A stretch of 64,000 nt of DNA from JALEFZ01 sp039817415 (GTDB lineage: Bacteria > Bacteroidota > Bacteroidia > J057): positions 62,001-126,000 of the forward strand of contig JBCBVV010000002.1 in the NCBI GenBank assembly GCA_039817415.1, read 5' to 3'. A program made the position numbers and the translations under genes. The notes below the pieces were generated by a model, which was given only the letters and a program-made list of their open reading frames with translations, was not told the origin of the DNA and ran no database searches. Within the stretch, counting starts at the first letter, position 1, and each line of letters opens with the position of its first letter. Of this stretch, positions 37,035 to 46,004 are shown piece after piece.

Positions 37035-38003
37035 TTACAGCTTCACGACCAATTTACCTTTGGCTTGATTGCTTTCCATGTATTCGTGTGCTTTGACGAT
37101 GTCTTCCAAGCTAAATACTGAGTCGATATTTAATTTGATGGTGCCTTTTGCCACTTCATCTATAAATTCCTGTAAATGCTCTTCAGATAGGTTCCCTGAT
37201 TCACCCATATACACGGTTAATCTACCCAAAGAAGGAATATCTCCCATAGGCGTGAATTCCTTCATACTCCATTCATTTCCTAGGATCCCTGTCATACATA
37301 CCACTCCCTTTGTCGCGATACACTGTAAGGAATCTTTTAGGCTTCTTGTCCCAATCAATTCCAGGACCTTGTTCACTCCTTGAGGAAGGATTTCCTTTAC
37401 CTTATCTGCAATTTTTCCTTCATCAATCACAACATGATCTGCCCCATTCATTTTTAGAGGATCAATTTTAGCAGGATTGCGAGTAGTTGAGATGACGGTA
37501 GCTCCCATAGTCTTGGCAAGTTGGCAAGCAAGCATACCAATAGAGGAGGTGCCTCCTCGAATCAACAGGGACTCTTCACTTTTTAATTCAAGGGCTTGGT
37601 GAATGCTACCAGAAACGGTCTGAAACATTTCTGGAATAGCGCCCAAAATTTCCCATCCTAAGTCGCTGGTGAAGGGGAGAACAATTTCTCGTGGGACAAG
37701 GGCATATTCTGCGTAACCCCCATTGATAAATCTTCCCATGCCACCCATCATGGCCGCTACCTGCTGGCCTGCTTGAAACTTCCCTGAAGGATCCTCTTCT
37801 ACGACCCCAACGCACTCAATTCCTTGAATAATTGGAAAATCGACCCCTGGAGAATCACCCTTTCTAGTAAAAAGCTCGGCTCTGTTGAGACCAAAGGCCT
37901 TCACCCGAATGAGTATCCAACCCTCCTTTACTTCAGGTTTAGGGACTTCTTTTATTTGGATAACTGAGGGTTGACCAGCCTTGGTAGTTACTGCTGCTTT
38001 CAT
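37035..38003 (-). CDS. Zinc-independent alcohol dehydrogenase/quinone oxidoreductase
   Basis: 322-residue medium-chain dehydrogenase/reductase. The catalytic-domain N-terminus MKAAVTTKAGQPSVIQIKEV and the LNRAELFTRKG segment are typical. The NADPH-binding motif is GGTSSIGMLACQLAK near residue 150. The cysteine and histidine zinc ligands of true alcohol dehydrogenases are absent, which favours the quinone-oxidoreductase branch. The substrate is unknown. Shares a terminator with the epimerase gene. Confidence 0.88.
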   Translation of the reverse strand: MKAAVTTKAGQPSVIQIKEVPKPEVKEGWILIRVKAFGLNRAELFTRKGDSPGVDFPIIQGIECVGVVEEDPSGKFQAGQQVAAMMGGMGRFINGGYAEYALVPREIVLPFTSDLGWEILGAIPEMFQTVSGSIHQALELKSEESLLIRGGTSSIGMLACQLAKTMGATVISTTRNPAKIDPLKMNGADHVVIDEGKIADKVKEILPQGVNKVLELIGTRSLKDSLQCIATKGVVCMTGILGNEWSMKEFTPMGDIPSLGRLTVYMGESGNLSEEHLQEFIDEVAKGTIKLNIDSVFSLEDIVKAHEYMESNQAKGKLVVKL

Positions 38004-38081
38004 TCTATTAAGATTTTGGTAGGCTATAATCCTATATCACTGGCCCATCAACACATCCATAAAGTAAATTGGACTTTAATC

Positions 38082-39083
38082 TCAATCTTCCATAGAAGCC
38101 AAGTCCAATAAGTCTTCAGGTGGGTTTACTGTAATCAGACCGTCTTTTGAATCTACCTTAATTTTGGTAAATCTTCCCTCATGGTACCAGAAAAAATATG
38201 GAGATACAGGATGGGGTTGATCGTAGTAGAGGTCTTTTACCAGTTTACTGTACTGGGTGATAAAATTTTGATAGGAAACCATGTCTCCTCGGTTGATTTT
38301 GAAGATCAAGGCGGTTCCTCTAGTTGGAATGGCCACAACAGAGCCAAATTCTCCTATAAACTCCTTGCTGTTATGTTTCAGATCCAAGGCATAACTTGAG
38401 GCGTAATTTTCTTCTTCAATCGCGTATAGGGAAAGTGAATCTCCCTCAAAAGGAATTTTGTAGTGGGTTTTAACAACCGGAATTTTGCCTAGATTTTCTT
38501 CTGCCCTGGCAAATAACTCTGCATCAGTTTTGTTCCAATTTTCAGTTTGACTTTTGTCTACTGTGGTGAAGACGGAAGGAAGATCGAGCATGAGCATGGA
38601 TACAGTTCCTTCCAAATCCTTGCGGTAAATGATATTGTCTTTTTGAGGAAACTGTTGGAAGTAAATTTCTTCGTAGACCCTTATGCTAAGAAAGGGAGCG
38701 ACCTCATCGAAGTAGGTATAATTAACCAAGGCGCGTTCACTACTAGAGCGGAGGGGTCGTTGAAAGTGATCCCTAATGATAGCTTGCCAGTCTTCCTTAT
38801 CTTCTTGGGTACATTTGAGGAGGAGGTTGTCCAGGTTAATCGTAGACAATTCCTTCCCCTTTTTCAAACTGATAGAGCCTTCTTTGACTTTTTTTACATC
38901 ATATTCAGTCTGGATAATGGCCAGAGAACTATCCAGAATGGTCTTGTAGTCCTCTAAAGAGATTTTCCCTTCAGCGATAGCAGGTATAGCGTAATCAATC
39001 TTCTGACCAAGTCCTACATGGACACTCAAGATGAGTAAAGAAAGGGCAAAGCCCTTGAGAGTGGATGAAGAAAAATATGTCAT
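38082..39083 (-). CDS. Exported protein of unknown function
   Basis: 333 residues with an N-terminal signal peptide (hydrophobic 10-26, cut near GLGQ). No domain recognised. The body is mixed alpha/beta with several acidic stretches. Normal codon appearance and length support a real gene. No clear operon partner. Confidence 0.78.
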   Translation of the reverse strand: MTYFSSSTLKGFALSLLILSVHVGLGQKIDYAIPAIAEGKISLEDYKTILDSSLAIIQTEYDVKKVKEGSISLKKGKELSTINLDNLLLKCTQEDKEDWQAIIRDHFQRPLRSSSERALVNYTYFDEVAPFLSIRVYEEIYFQQFPQKDNIIYRKDLEGTVSMLMLDLPSVFTTVDKSQTENWNKTDAELFARAEENLGKIPVVKTHYKIPFEGDSLSLYAIEEENYASSYALDLKHNSKEFIGEFGSVVAIPTRGTALIFKINRGDMVSYQNFITQYSKLVKDLYYDQPHPVSPYFFWYHEGRFTKIKVDSKDGLITVNPPEDLLDLASMED

Positions 39084-39203
39084 AGGAAAGGGTAGGTGAG
39101 GTTGTGCTGTAGGGATATATGATTTGCAATATATCCTGTCATCGTTAAACCAGAGTTACCACTTTGATATGAATGAATAAATATTTAGAGGCTGTTACAA
39201 GCT

Positions 39204-39419
39204 TTAATCCTCTTCTTCATTCTGTTTTTTGAACCAATTCATGACAATGGACCCGAGAACAAAGACGACAATGGGACCTACCAACACGAGAAGGACAATA
39301 TGAGTTGGGATTTCAAAGGAGGATTCCTGTGCAACACTCAATGTAGGGGAGAGAAGGAACAGCAGCACCAAAAAAAGTAGCTGTAGGGTGGAGAAATAAT
39401 GTGTGGATTGTTGTGGCAT
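39204..39419 (-). CDS. Small membrane protein
   Basis: 71 residues. Signal peptide-like start (hydrophobic 12-30, cut near SVAQ), a second helix (about 41-62) and an acidic tail (KKQNEEED). No family assigned. The start is the first ATG. Confidence 0.65.
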   Translation of the reverse strand: MPQQSTHYFSTLQLLFLVLLFLLSPTLSVAQESSFEIPTHIVLLVLVGPIVVFVLGSIVMNWFKKQNEEED

Positions 39420-39627
39420 AATGGGCAGATGATTTCCGGCTATACGCTTTCAATAACGAAATTAATTCCGAAATCCATTTATCAACTACATTATTTTTCC
39501 CTTCATTTCCAGCTCTTTTGTCCTGATAGCTTGGGAGATTAGATATGCTTTCATGACGCTATTGTTAGGTCATTCCCTTTAATATGGCGAAGGACATTTT
39601 TCACATAACAATGAATTGAAAGAATGA

Positions 39628-39825
39628 CTATGTCACATTTCTGCGGAATATCAGGACAATTTCTGTCGTCCAACCATCTCGGATATAGGGAACATCTTTG
39701 ACAAATTCCCAGCCCAATCGAGACATTTTGTTGAGCTCTTCTGTGAACCACTCTTTGCTAAAGTTATGTCGGTCAAATTTGTAAGTGATTTTAAGGCTGG
39801 AGGTGGTGTATTCGTAATGGTTCAT
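39628..39825 (-). CDS. Small DUF4177-like protein
   Basis: 65 residues with the pattern of DUF4177: a tyrosine-rich first strand (YEYTTSSLKITYKF), then LNKMSRLGWEFVKDVPYI and a final EIVLIFRR strand. Function unknown. Flanked by spacers on both sides. Confidence 0.65.
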   Translation of the reverse strand: MNHYEYTTSSLKITYKFDRHNFSKEWFTEELNKMSRLGWEFVKDVPYIRDGWTTEIVLIFRRNVT

Positions 39826-39921
39826 GAGACAAGGGGTATTAGTAGTATTTCATCAGCAGGAAGATGAATAGATGACCTTCCTTCTATGAATATAGCTATT
39901 TCATACCTACTCAGGCAAAAA

Positions 39922-39939
39922 GCCCGGATTCCTCCGGGC
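39922..39939 (-). terminator. Terminator after the small lipoprotein
   Basis: GCCCGGA / TCCGGGC with a TTCC loop. On the minus strand it is followed by TTTTT. Confidence 0.85.
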
Positions 39940-39974
39940 ACACCATCTATTAACTGACCGTCTAAAAAAAGCTG

Positions 39975-40223
39975 TTATCTGTTTCTTTGGTAGGCATCAA
40001 TCCTGATCTGCTGAAGCTTGCGATAGGTATGAAGGTTTTCGCTTACTTTTCTTCTGTGCCTCAATGCCTGATCCTGTGCATAATTGTCTGACTTCAGAAG
40101 GACGACAGGTCTGGATTGGAATCGGGAAAGGTGGTTACCCGATTGGCAAGCTGACAAACCCCATCCCAGTAGTAGGATAAGAATCAGGAAAATAATGGGC
40201 TTAGGTGTTGTTGCTTTGTTCAT
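39975..40223 (-). CDS. Small lipoprotein
   Basis: 82 residues from the ATG at 40223 with lipobox LSAC (C26), then a basic, Arg/Gln-rich helical body (DQALRHRRKVSENLHTYRKLQQIRI). Function unknown. The frame extends 21 codons further upstream, but the chosen ATG puts the signal peptide at the N-terminus. A terminator follows. Confidence 0.7.
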   Translation of the reverse strand: MNKATTPKPIIFLILILLLGWGLSACQSGNHLSRFQSRPVVLLKSDNYAQDQALRHRRKVSENLHTYRKLQQIRIDAYQRNR

Positions 40224-40357
40224 GGCACAGAAGTAAAGGGCATTTGTGTGTTGACAGATGCAAATTGGTATTTTAGCCCTTCCCATGAATCAACCTTATG
40301 AGGGATTTCTCAAAAATCCCCCCTTTTGGGTATACATTAAATCATGGCTGGTTCATG

Positions 40358-41209
40358 TTATTCGCAGGTATTATTGAGACTGGAGATGAAACTTGCAATC
40401 CTACGAATCGAATCTTTCCCTACTCCGGTGAGGGTTTTTCTATGGTATGCGGGTCCTTGGCGAAAGGAAAAGGATGAATCGGCCTTAAAGCGAGCATCTT
40501 TCATGGAAAAAAAGGCAACTGATTCCTCGAATGTTAAATGACAAATGATAGGACCGACAAGTTTCATGTTGTATTTAGAATGGCAAGAACTACATCGTTT
40601 ATAAAAAATCATAGTAGGAGTCTCCCCTTGGCTACAATTTTTTCCATGGACTAAAGGTTTCGATTTTTTTCGGCTATCATGGAACATCAAAGTGGAAAAC
40701 ATGTTTAAGCCTCCCTGAACATCAACAATATCTCGGCCTGCAAGGGTAAATCGATTATCCTTGTAGGCTTGCTCCACATAAATTCCAACCTGATTATCCT
40801 CAACTTCCTCATTTATAGGAGAAAGAACGTATACTACCTTCCCGTTCACCGTATCTTGGCATAATTGATGGTCAGGATAATATTCTGTCCTTAAGTCACC
40901 TGAGTACCAACCATAATCGAAATAAAAGGAATCAATTTTGTTACAAATCATGCCCACATAAGAATCAATTCCTTTAAAGGTAAAGCCTTTAACATCTCGA
41001 TCAGTGATGATTTGAAACGCACCAAAATCAATCTGATGCTCTCTCTCATTTAACGGTTCATAACGCTCCGCATCTAAAGGTTTCGGTAGATTACTATGGG
41101 GATAATCGTTCTCCGCGGTTCTTCCCATGATGAAAAATGCCAAGAATATACAGGAAATGATCAAGAGAACACCTAGGAGAGATAGGATAAGTACACGTGT
41201 CTCAGGCAT
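40358..41209 (-). CDS. Membrane-anchored c-type-cytochrome-like protein
   Basis: 283 residues. One N-terminal transmembrane anchor (about 6-28) leads to a periplasmic domain of about 160 residues that I do not recognise. A single heme-attachment motif C206-S-S-C-H210 follows, with LVGP shortly after, as in small cytochromes c. A distal methionine ligand is not certain (M236 in FSMKD is a candidate). The sequence shows covalent heme potential; electron transfer is inferred. Confidence 0.78.
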   Translation of the reverse strand: MPETRVLILSLLGVLLIISCIFLAFFIMGRTAENDYPHSNLPKPLDAERYEPLNEREHQIDFGAFQIITDRDVKGFTFKGIDSYVGMICNKIDSFYFDYGWYSGDLRTEYYPDHQLCQDTVNGKVVYVLSPINEEVEDNQVGIYVEQAYKDNRFTLAGRDIVDVQGGLNMFSTLMFHDSRKKSKPLVHGKNCSQGETPTMIFYKRCSSCHSKYNMKLVGPIICHLTFEESVAFFSMKDARFKADSSFSFRQGPAYHRKTLTGVGKDSIRRIASFISSLNNTCE

Positions 41210-41289
41210 GCTTTTTAACGAAAATATACTGCCTAGATGGGGAGTTTGTCATGATAAAGTGGAGGGTGGAATATGATTTATGATTGTTC

Positions 41290-42141
41290 CTATTTTACGC
41301 CTTCTAGCCACTCAAATACCTTGGGATAAATTTCCTCGGCAGCATTTCGAGAATGCATGACCCTACTATGGCTGTAATTTTCCCTGAATCCATTTTCCTT
41401 CGAGCATAACCAAAATTGATTGGCTGGATGGGGAAAATTCTCCCAATATTTTCTGCAACCATTTTCTGGCGCAATAAAAGTATCTCCTCCGCCTGCTATG
41501 GCTAGAACAGGAACATGGATTTTATTCATGTCTGCTGTATAGTCCCTTCCCTTGTCCCCTGTAAATCTACCAGACATATTCCAACGATTCCATTGCTTCA
41601 TAAAGACATGGGGTTCGTCATGGACACCGCCTACATAACGGGAAGGTAGTTTTCCTAATATTCCTCCTAACACATGACCTGAGAGAACTTTGAGGTAACT
41701 GGATAGGTTGTTTGCGGCTCCATATGACTGGCAGGCAAAGGTGGTTATAGACTTGATCTGATCTATATATTCCTTGTGAAAAATAAAATAGAGGGTGAGC
41801 AATATACCTCCCCCCGAATGGGTGATGCAATCAAGGTATTTGATGCCTTCTTGTTGGAAGAGGTAGTCAAAGGCCAGCTTAAAATCCTCATTTGCCAATT
41901 GCTCAAAGGAAAAATCCTCCGTTTTCGAGCTTTCACCGTGGTTCCTCCATTCCAAAATCCAACAGTTATATCCCTTTTGGCATAAAAAGTCTGCCATCCC
42001 CATGCATACTTTTCTATTGGAGAAGGTGCCGTGGGTGAGAAATACATGCTTCTGAGGTAAGGAGGTATCAGCTTTGATGTTCCAAAGGGCAATTTGGATG
42101 TTGTTAGGAGCTGAGAGGAGGATTTTTTCTTCTTGAAGCAT
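41290..42141 (-). CDS. Alpha/beta hydrolase
   Basis: 283 residues from the ATG at 42141. The nucleophile Ser is in ITHSGGGI (GxSxG variant), the oxyanion loop in LTHGTFSNR, and the fold continues with AGGGDTFIAPE (acid) and NYSHSRVMHS (His region). It resembles carboxylesterase/lipase-type hydrolases. Upstream residues of the longer frame (Cys-rich) are not conserved-looking. Confidence 0.85.
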   Translation of the reverse strand: MLQEEKILLSAPNNIQIALWNIKADTSLPQKHVFLTHGTFSNRKVCMGMADFLCQKGYNCWILEWRNHGESSKTEDFSFEQLANEDFKLAFDYLFQQEGIKYLDCITHSGGGILLTLYFIFHKEYIDQIKSITTFACQSYGAANNLSSYLKVLSGHVLGGILGKLPSRYVGGVHDEPHVFMKQWNRWNMSGRFTGDKGRDYTADMNKIHVPVLAIAGGGDTFIAPENGCRKYWENFPHPANQFWLCSKENGFRENYSHSRVMHSRNAAEEIYPKVFEWLEGVK

Positions 42142-42315
42142 GTTGCAAGTATAGCAAATGAAACAATCCGAATGACACAATTATGCCATTCGGACCTTGT
42201 AAAAAATCGTATTTCGCCTACCAGATTTTTACCCTTTCATCGGGGGCTTGGTAATGAGAATCGCTTTCCTGTACATTGTATTTCGCCATTGCTGGACTTA
42301 ATCGATTCGATAACA

Positions 42316-43899
42316 TCAATCCAAATCAAAGGAAAAGTTATTGGCTGCTTCCAAACAAGGCTCATTGGGGTATTGAGTCGGTTGGTTAAAAAATGCGCGG
42401 GTGATGCCCATTCCACAAGGTTGATCCCAATAGGTAGTAGGCGTATGATGGAGTCCCTGAAAGATGACATGATAACTATTGGAGAGATTCTTATGCATGA
42501 TCTTCCCCCAGCCAACGGGTGTTTCTGAATCGTATTCTCCGCTAATGATCAGGGTAGGGATATCGCTTTTGATGGCTTGATTAGCCTTGGAGTCTAAGGG
42601 GCGTACCCCCCAAATATTGCATATTTCAGGCCGATATACAGCTGGATAAACTCCTTTTACTTCCTCAAATCGTTGGGATTCAGCTTGAACGGAGTCCAAG
42701 TTAAGAAAGGGAGTTTCCTCTGCACACCAGACCGAAAGACGCATCCCAACTCCTACTCCTGAGCCTACTTCTATGTTTTCAAGCCAGTTTTCTAAGGCTG
42801 AATAATCACCATCTAGGAGGTTTGCCATCATGGAAGGTACTTTGGGCATATCCCACGTATTCAATCCTCCGAATAGTAAGGCTATGTCGCTTCCTTTGAT
42901 ATAGAACTCCACCTCCTTTTTTTGCTGAGGATGAAGGGCAGTGAGTTGAATAGGATCGCGATTTTTTTCTTTGAGGAAATGAAGGAATCGACTTCTGAGC
43001 TTGGGATAGGCAGTACGGCACAGAGAATCACGCTCACAGTTAAGAAGGACTGCATCCAAACTATGCATCAAGTTGCTTAAACTCTCTTCTCCATAGCTAA
43101 CCTCTAAGGGCAATGGGCTATCTAGAACCACCGACCTGATATGTTCAGGATAGTCTCTCATAAGGACCTGTGCAATCTTGGTCCCATAGGAAAGGGAGTA
43201 GACATTATATTGGTCAAGGGCTAGGACCTTTCTAAGGTCTTCTACATCAGCGGCAATTTCACGGGTATGATAAGCATTTAGGTCAATGCCTTTTTTCTCC
43301 AATCTAGTCTTGCATTTCATGGCAGCCTCTGCATAAATGGGCGCTACCTCTGATTCAAGCAAGTCAGGCTTCTGCAGCTGAAGGTCATTAACCTTGGCAA
43401 CAGCCTTTGCCCACTCAGGGCAAGCAAGATGGGGTTTGGCGTACTCTGTTCCTCTTTGTTCTAATAGGATGAGGTCTCTGTCCTCCAAATAGGAATAGTA
43501 GGAGGTGTATTTGGCTGATTTCATGACAGATTGACCAGGCCCACCCGTCAGCCAGATTATGGGGTCTTTTTGTGGATGAGGATTTCGGCTTTTGAAAATA
43601 TATACAGGAAGTTTAATCGAAGAGGAGGAAGGTGTTGATCGATTTTCAGGTACTTCCAGATAACCAAAGATGTGTTTTTCAGATTTCCTGATTTTCATAG
43701 GCCCTTTTTTCTGCTCTTTAAACCTAGGCAGTTCTTTGAGAAGCCCTGTTGATACCTTATTGAGCCTAGGGGGAAAATGATGGCTAGCAGTTAGTTTGCC
43801 AGTTGCGCTGTTGGGAACCAATGAATATCCTTCAGGTTTTTGGGGAACAGAGCAGGCTGAAACAAAAAGGATGAGAATAGAAAGGCATAATTTATTCAT
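42316..43899 (-). CDS. Alpha/beta hydrolase lipoprotein (TAP-like peptidase)
   Basis: 527 residues from the ATG at 43899. Lipobox FVSAC gives C16. The domain has LTGGPGQS, LLEQRGTEYAKPHLACPEW and the nucleophile in VYSLSYGTKIA (GxSxG-like), plus LIISGEYDSETPVGWGKIM and FQGLHHTP near the C-terminus. This matches tripeptidyl-aminopeptidase/proline iminopeptidase-like lipoproteins. A longer frame to 43959 exists, but its first 20 residues lack signal-peptide character. Confidence 0.88.
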   Translation of the reverse strand: MNKLCLSILILFVSACSVPQKPEGYSLVPNSATGKLTASHHFPPRLNKVSTGLLKELPRFKEQKKGPMKIRKSEKHIFGYLEVPENRSTPSSSSIKLPVYIFKSRNPHPQKDPIIWLTGGPGQSVMKSAKYTSYYSYLEDRDLILLEQRGTEYAKPHLACPEWAKAVAKVNDLQLQKPDLLESEVAPIYAEAAMKCKTRLEKKGIDLNAYHTREIAADVEDLRKVLALDQYNVYSLSYGTKIAQVLMRDYPEHIRSVVLDSPLPLEVSYGEESLSNLMHSLDAVLLNCERDSLCRTAYPKLRSRFLHFLKEKNRDPIQLTALHPQQKKEVEFYIKGSDIALLFGGLNTWDMPKVPSMMANLLDGDYSALENWLENIEVGSGVGVGMRLSVWCAEETPFLNLDSVQAESQRFEEVKGVYPAVYRPEICNIWGVRPLDSKANQAIKSDIPTLIISGEYDSETPVGWGKIMHKNLSNSYHVIFQGLHHTPTTYWDQPCGMGITRAFFNQPTQYPNEPCLEAANNFSFDLD

Positions 43900-44029
43900 G
43901 AGAAAAGGCGTTAATTGATATTCCCAACTACCCGAATTTCTCCTGTATATTCGCTTCAATTAGGCAATTGAATCCTATTTAAAACGAGCTAGAAGACCCA
44001 TTTGGCGAATTGACACCCCCCTATGTTAC

Positions 44030-44300
44030 TTATTTTATCAGTTTTTGACTGAAAGAGTCTCCATTCAGCAGGTGAATGTGGATGAGGTAAATTCCTGGGC
44101 TAAGGTGGGAGGTGGAAAGGTAAAAATCTGTTCCTGGCCCTTCAAAAGTTTCTATAAGCTTCCCTTGTGAATCAAACAGCTTTATATTTTGGATGATTTC
44201 TTCTGACTGGATTCGGGAATACACTGATTAGATTTTCTTTGCAGTAAGATAGACTCCCATTCTTCTGAACCGTTTAATGCTATTCCGTATGTTAATCCTT
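44030..44300 (-). pseudogene. Remnant of a T9SS cargo C-terminal sorting domain
   Basis: The minus strand reads SVFPNPV in one frame (about 44200-44225) and continues as NIKLFDSQGKLIETF ... GIYLIHIHLLNGDSFSQKLIK in the next frame (to the stop at 44030). Joined, they give the type A Por secretion-system C-terminal domain: a PNPV start, IKLFDxxGKLI, LSPGIYLIxI and a KLIK end. The frame change interrupts it, and no cargo domain lies upstream, where a TAA stop is met after about 20 codons. So this is a decayed tail rather than a working gene. A 64-codon frame starting with GTG at 44224 remains open. Confidence 0.75.
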
Positions 44301-45242
44301 TAACTCATCTGATTCATAGGTAAAAAGAGGAGAGCAAAAGTAGATGCCTGTTGGGTTACCTTCTGGAAGTTCCCATTCCTCAACTTCTTCGAGTTTCAAG
44401 GCAGTTCGATTGATATTTTCTACTTCAAAGAATTTGATTTCCTCCAATGCTTCCATTGGATTTTGGGCCACTACCTCGTAAGAGGCCATGAACTTATATG
44501 GTTGATTAGCCTCTCTAATTTCTTCTGCCCATTCGCCCTGAACAATGATGCGAAAATATCGGCTAGCGGGGTCCACACGCCCCAACATTTCCCTCCTTAA
44601 CCAAAGGGCGCTGGGGTTATCTCGATTATGTAGGAGAGAATCAACCAGGTAGTTTATTGCTTCCTTTTCGTTTGTGAGATTATAATGTGCCCAAGCCAAG
44701 GCGTAGTAAATACGGCCTAATGTAGACAAGTGGCTGGAATCTTCCTCATCTGCTTGATGGATAACAGTCTCATCAAAGCTTGATATGACAGCATGAGGAT
44801 CCTCCATCAAGGTATAGATTTCCATGACTAGTCCCATGCTAAATAGTGGGAATGCCTGTTCGCAGTCTTTGATGATGGCCAATGCGCTCGGATACTCTCC
44901 CATCCTTTTGGTAACGATGGCTTTGTTGAGCAGGACGAGTTCAGCATCTGCATGATTCAGATAACGAGCTCTTTCTAGGGAATAGAGGGCATCTTCGTAT
45001 TCTTCTAAGTCTGATTGGGTATTGCCGAGTCTTAGCCAGAAACGCCAATTGTCAGGATATTCCTCCAATGCACGCTCCATGATTTCTAGGACTACATCGA
45101 GTTTTCCTTCCTTTTCTTTCGTATCTGCCAAAATGAAATAACCTTCCAACTCTCCATCTTCCATCAAATCATGGGCGATGGCAGTCGCTTGTTCAAATTC
45201 TCCATTCTGGATATGTTCGTATGCTCTATCTATCTCTGACAT
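44292..45242 (-). CDS. Tetratricopeptide-repeat protein
   Basis: 316 residues with several helix-pair repeats of TPR type (for example WRFWLRLGNTQSDLEEYEDALYSLERARYLN; GRIYYALAWAHYNLTNEKEAINYLVDSLLHN) over about residues 5-220, then an acidic C-terminal region. Cytoplasmic: no signal peptide. Probably a scaffold; partner unknown. It lies between two gene remnants. Confidence 0.85.
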   Translation of the reverse strand: MSEIDRAYEHIQNGEFEQATAIAHDLMEDGELEGYFILADTKEKEGKLDVVLEIMERALEEYPDNWRFWLRLGNTQSDLEEYEDALYSLERARYLNHADAELVLLNKAIVTKRMGEYPSALAIIKDCEQAFPLFSMGLVMEIYTLMEDPHAVISSFDETVIHQADEEDSSHLSTLGRIYYALAWAHYNLTNEKEAINYLVDSLLHNRDNPSALWLRREMLGRVDPASRYFRIIVQGEWAEEIREANQPYKFMASYEVVAQNPMEALEEIKFFEVENINRTALKLEEVEEWELPEGNPTGIYFCSPLFTYESDELKD

Positions 45243-45251
45243 ATAATTCCT

Positions 45252-45485
45252 CTACAAAATAGCCACAACTCTAGCAGGTGCTGCTGATCCTCCCTTTATT
45301 TTCAGTGGGAAACAAGCCACCTTGAATCCTGTATACGGAAGAGCGTCAAGATTGGTCAATTGTTCCATATGACAATATTCTTTTTGTGTTCCAACTAAGT
45401 GTGCTTCCCAACACAACTCAATGTATTGGGGCTTTTGACTTTTTTGAAAAGGTAAAGTAGGGGAAGGTTCTATTAATCCACTCAA
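45252..45485 (-). pseudogene. C-terminal remnant of a cyclase-family hydrolase
   Basis: The 77-codon frame ends with a sequence typical of the C-terminus of the PF04199 cyclase/kynurenine-formamidase-like family: WEAHLVGTQKEYCHMEQL, then TNLDALPYTGFKVACFPL and KGGSAAPARVVAIL. The N-terminal 150 or more residues with the HxGTHxD metal motif are missing. Upstream only scraps are found in two other frames before the next gene at 45571, so it is taken as a pseudogene fragment. The frame opens with TTG. Confidence 0.6.
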
Positions 45486-45570
45486 CGAAATACAAGTAAA
45501 GTTCCATTTGGGTTTTCTATTGCCAATGGGCCAATAAAGGATGGAAGGGTACTTGATGCGGATCCACTAT

Positions 45571-45840
45571 CTATTCATGGCCTACCTCTGGCTGAATGCT
45601 ATCTGTTACGACAGGGTCCATGGTCACGTCTATCTCACGCTTCTTATGGGAATCTTCATCATGATGATGGTGATCGCCTTCCTCATCATGTTCATGCATT
45701 CCTTCTCCATGATCATGAGTATGCTCGTGCTCATGCTCGTGATGGTGCTCGTGCTCATGATCGTGGCTATGTTGGGTATTGGATGAACAGGAAGCAAAAG
45801 TAAAGGCAAGAGCGGTTAAAATGATGAGTCTTGTTTTCAT
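45571..45840 (-). CDS. Histidine-rich metal-binding lipoprotein
   Basis: 89 residues. Lipobox FASC (C18) is followed by a run dominated by His, Asp and Glu (residues 23-66; 20 histidines in the whole protein, many as HDHEHEHHH-type pairs) and a short acidic C-terminus. It probably binds zinc, nickel or copper in the periplasm or at the outer membrane. The plus-strand frame over the same stretch is a mirror of the repeated codons and is not used. Confidence 0.8.
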   Translation of the reverse strand: MKTRLIILTALAFTFASCSSNTQHSHDHEHEHHHEHEHEHTHDHGEGMHEHDEEGDHHHHDEDSHKKREIDVTMDPVVTDSIQPEVGHE

Positions 45841-45911
45841 TTTTGATATAGTTGTTGTGTGATAAGGGGTATCTCAATATAGGTCATCTTGGGTTGAAGA
45901 AATACATTTTT

Positions 45912-45936
45912 CAAGCTGAAGGGTTCTTCAAGCTTG
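45912..45936. promoter_or_regulatory. Inverted repeat upstream of the His-rich lipoprotein
   Basis: CAAGCTGAAG, 4-nt spacer, CTTCAAGCTTG (one bulged A), 72 nt before the lipoprotein ATG and not followed by a T run. A candidate operator, possibly metal-responsive, but this is weak inference. Confidence 0.35.
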
Positions 45937-46004
45937 TCTTCCTAGAAAAGAAATCAATATATTAACAATACCACTACTTATATGAATCTATCTGGGAGCA
46001 CATT

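Noticed and set aside
45541..45786. Plus-strand frame rich in Met/Ile/Val opposite the His-rich lipoprotein
   Set aside because: It is the reverse reading of repeated CAT/GAC/GAG codons; the minus frame has a lipobox and a sensible composition.
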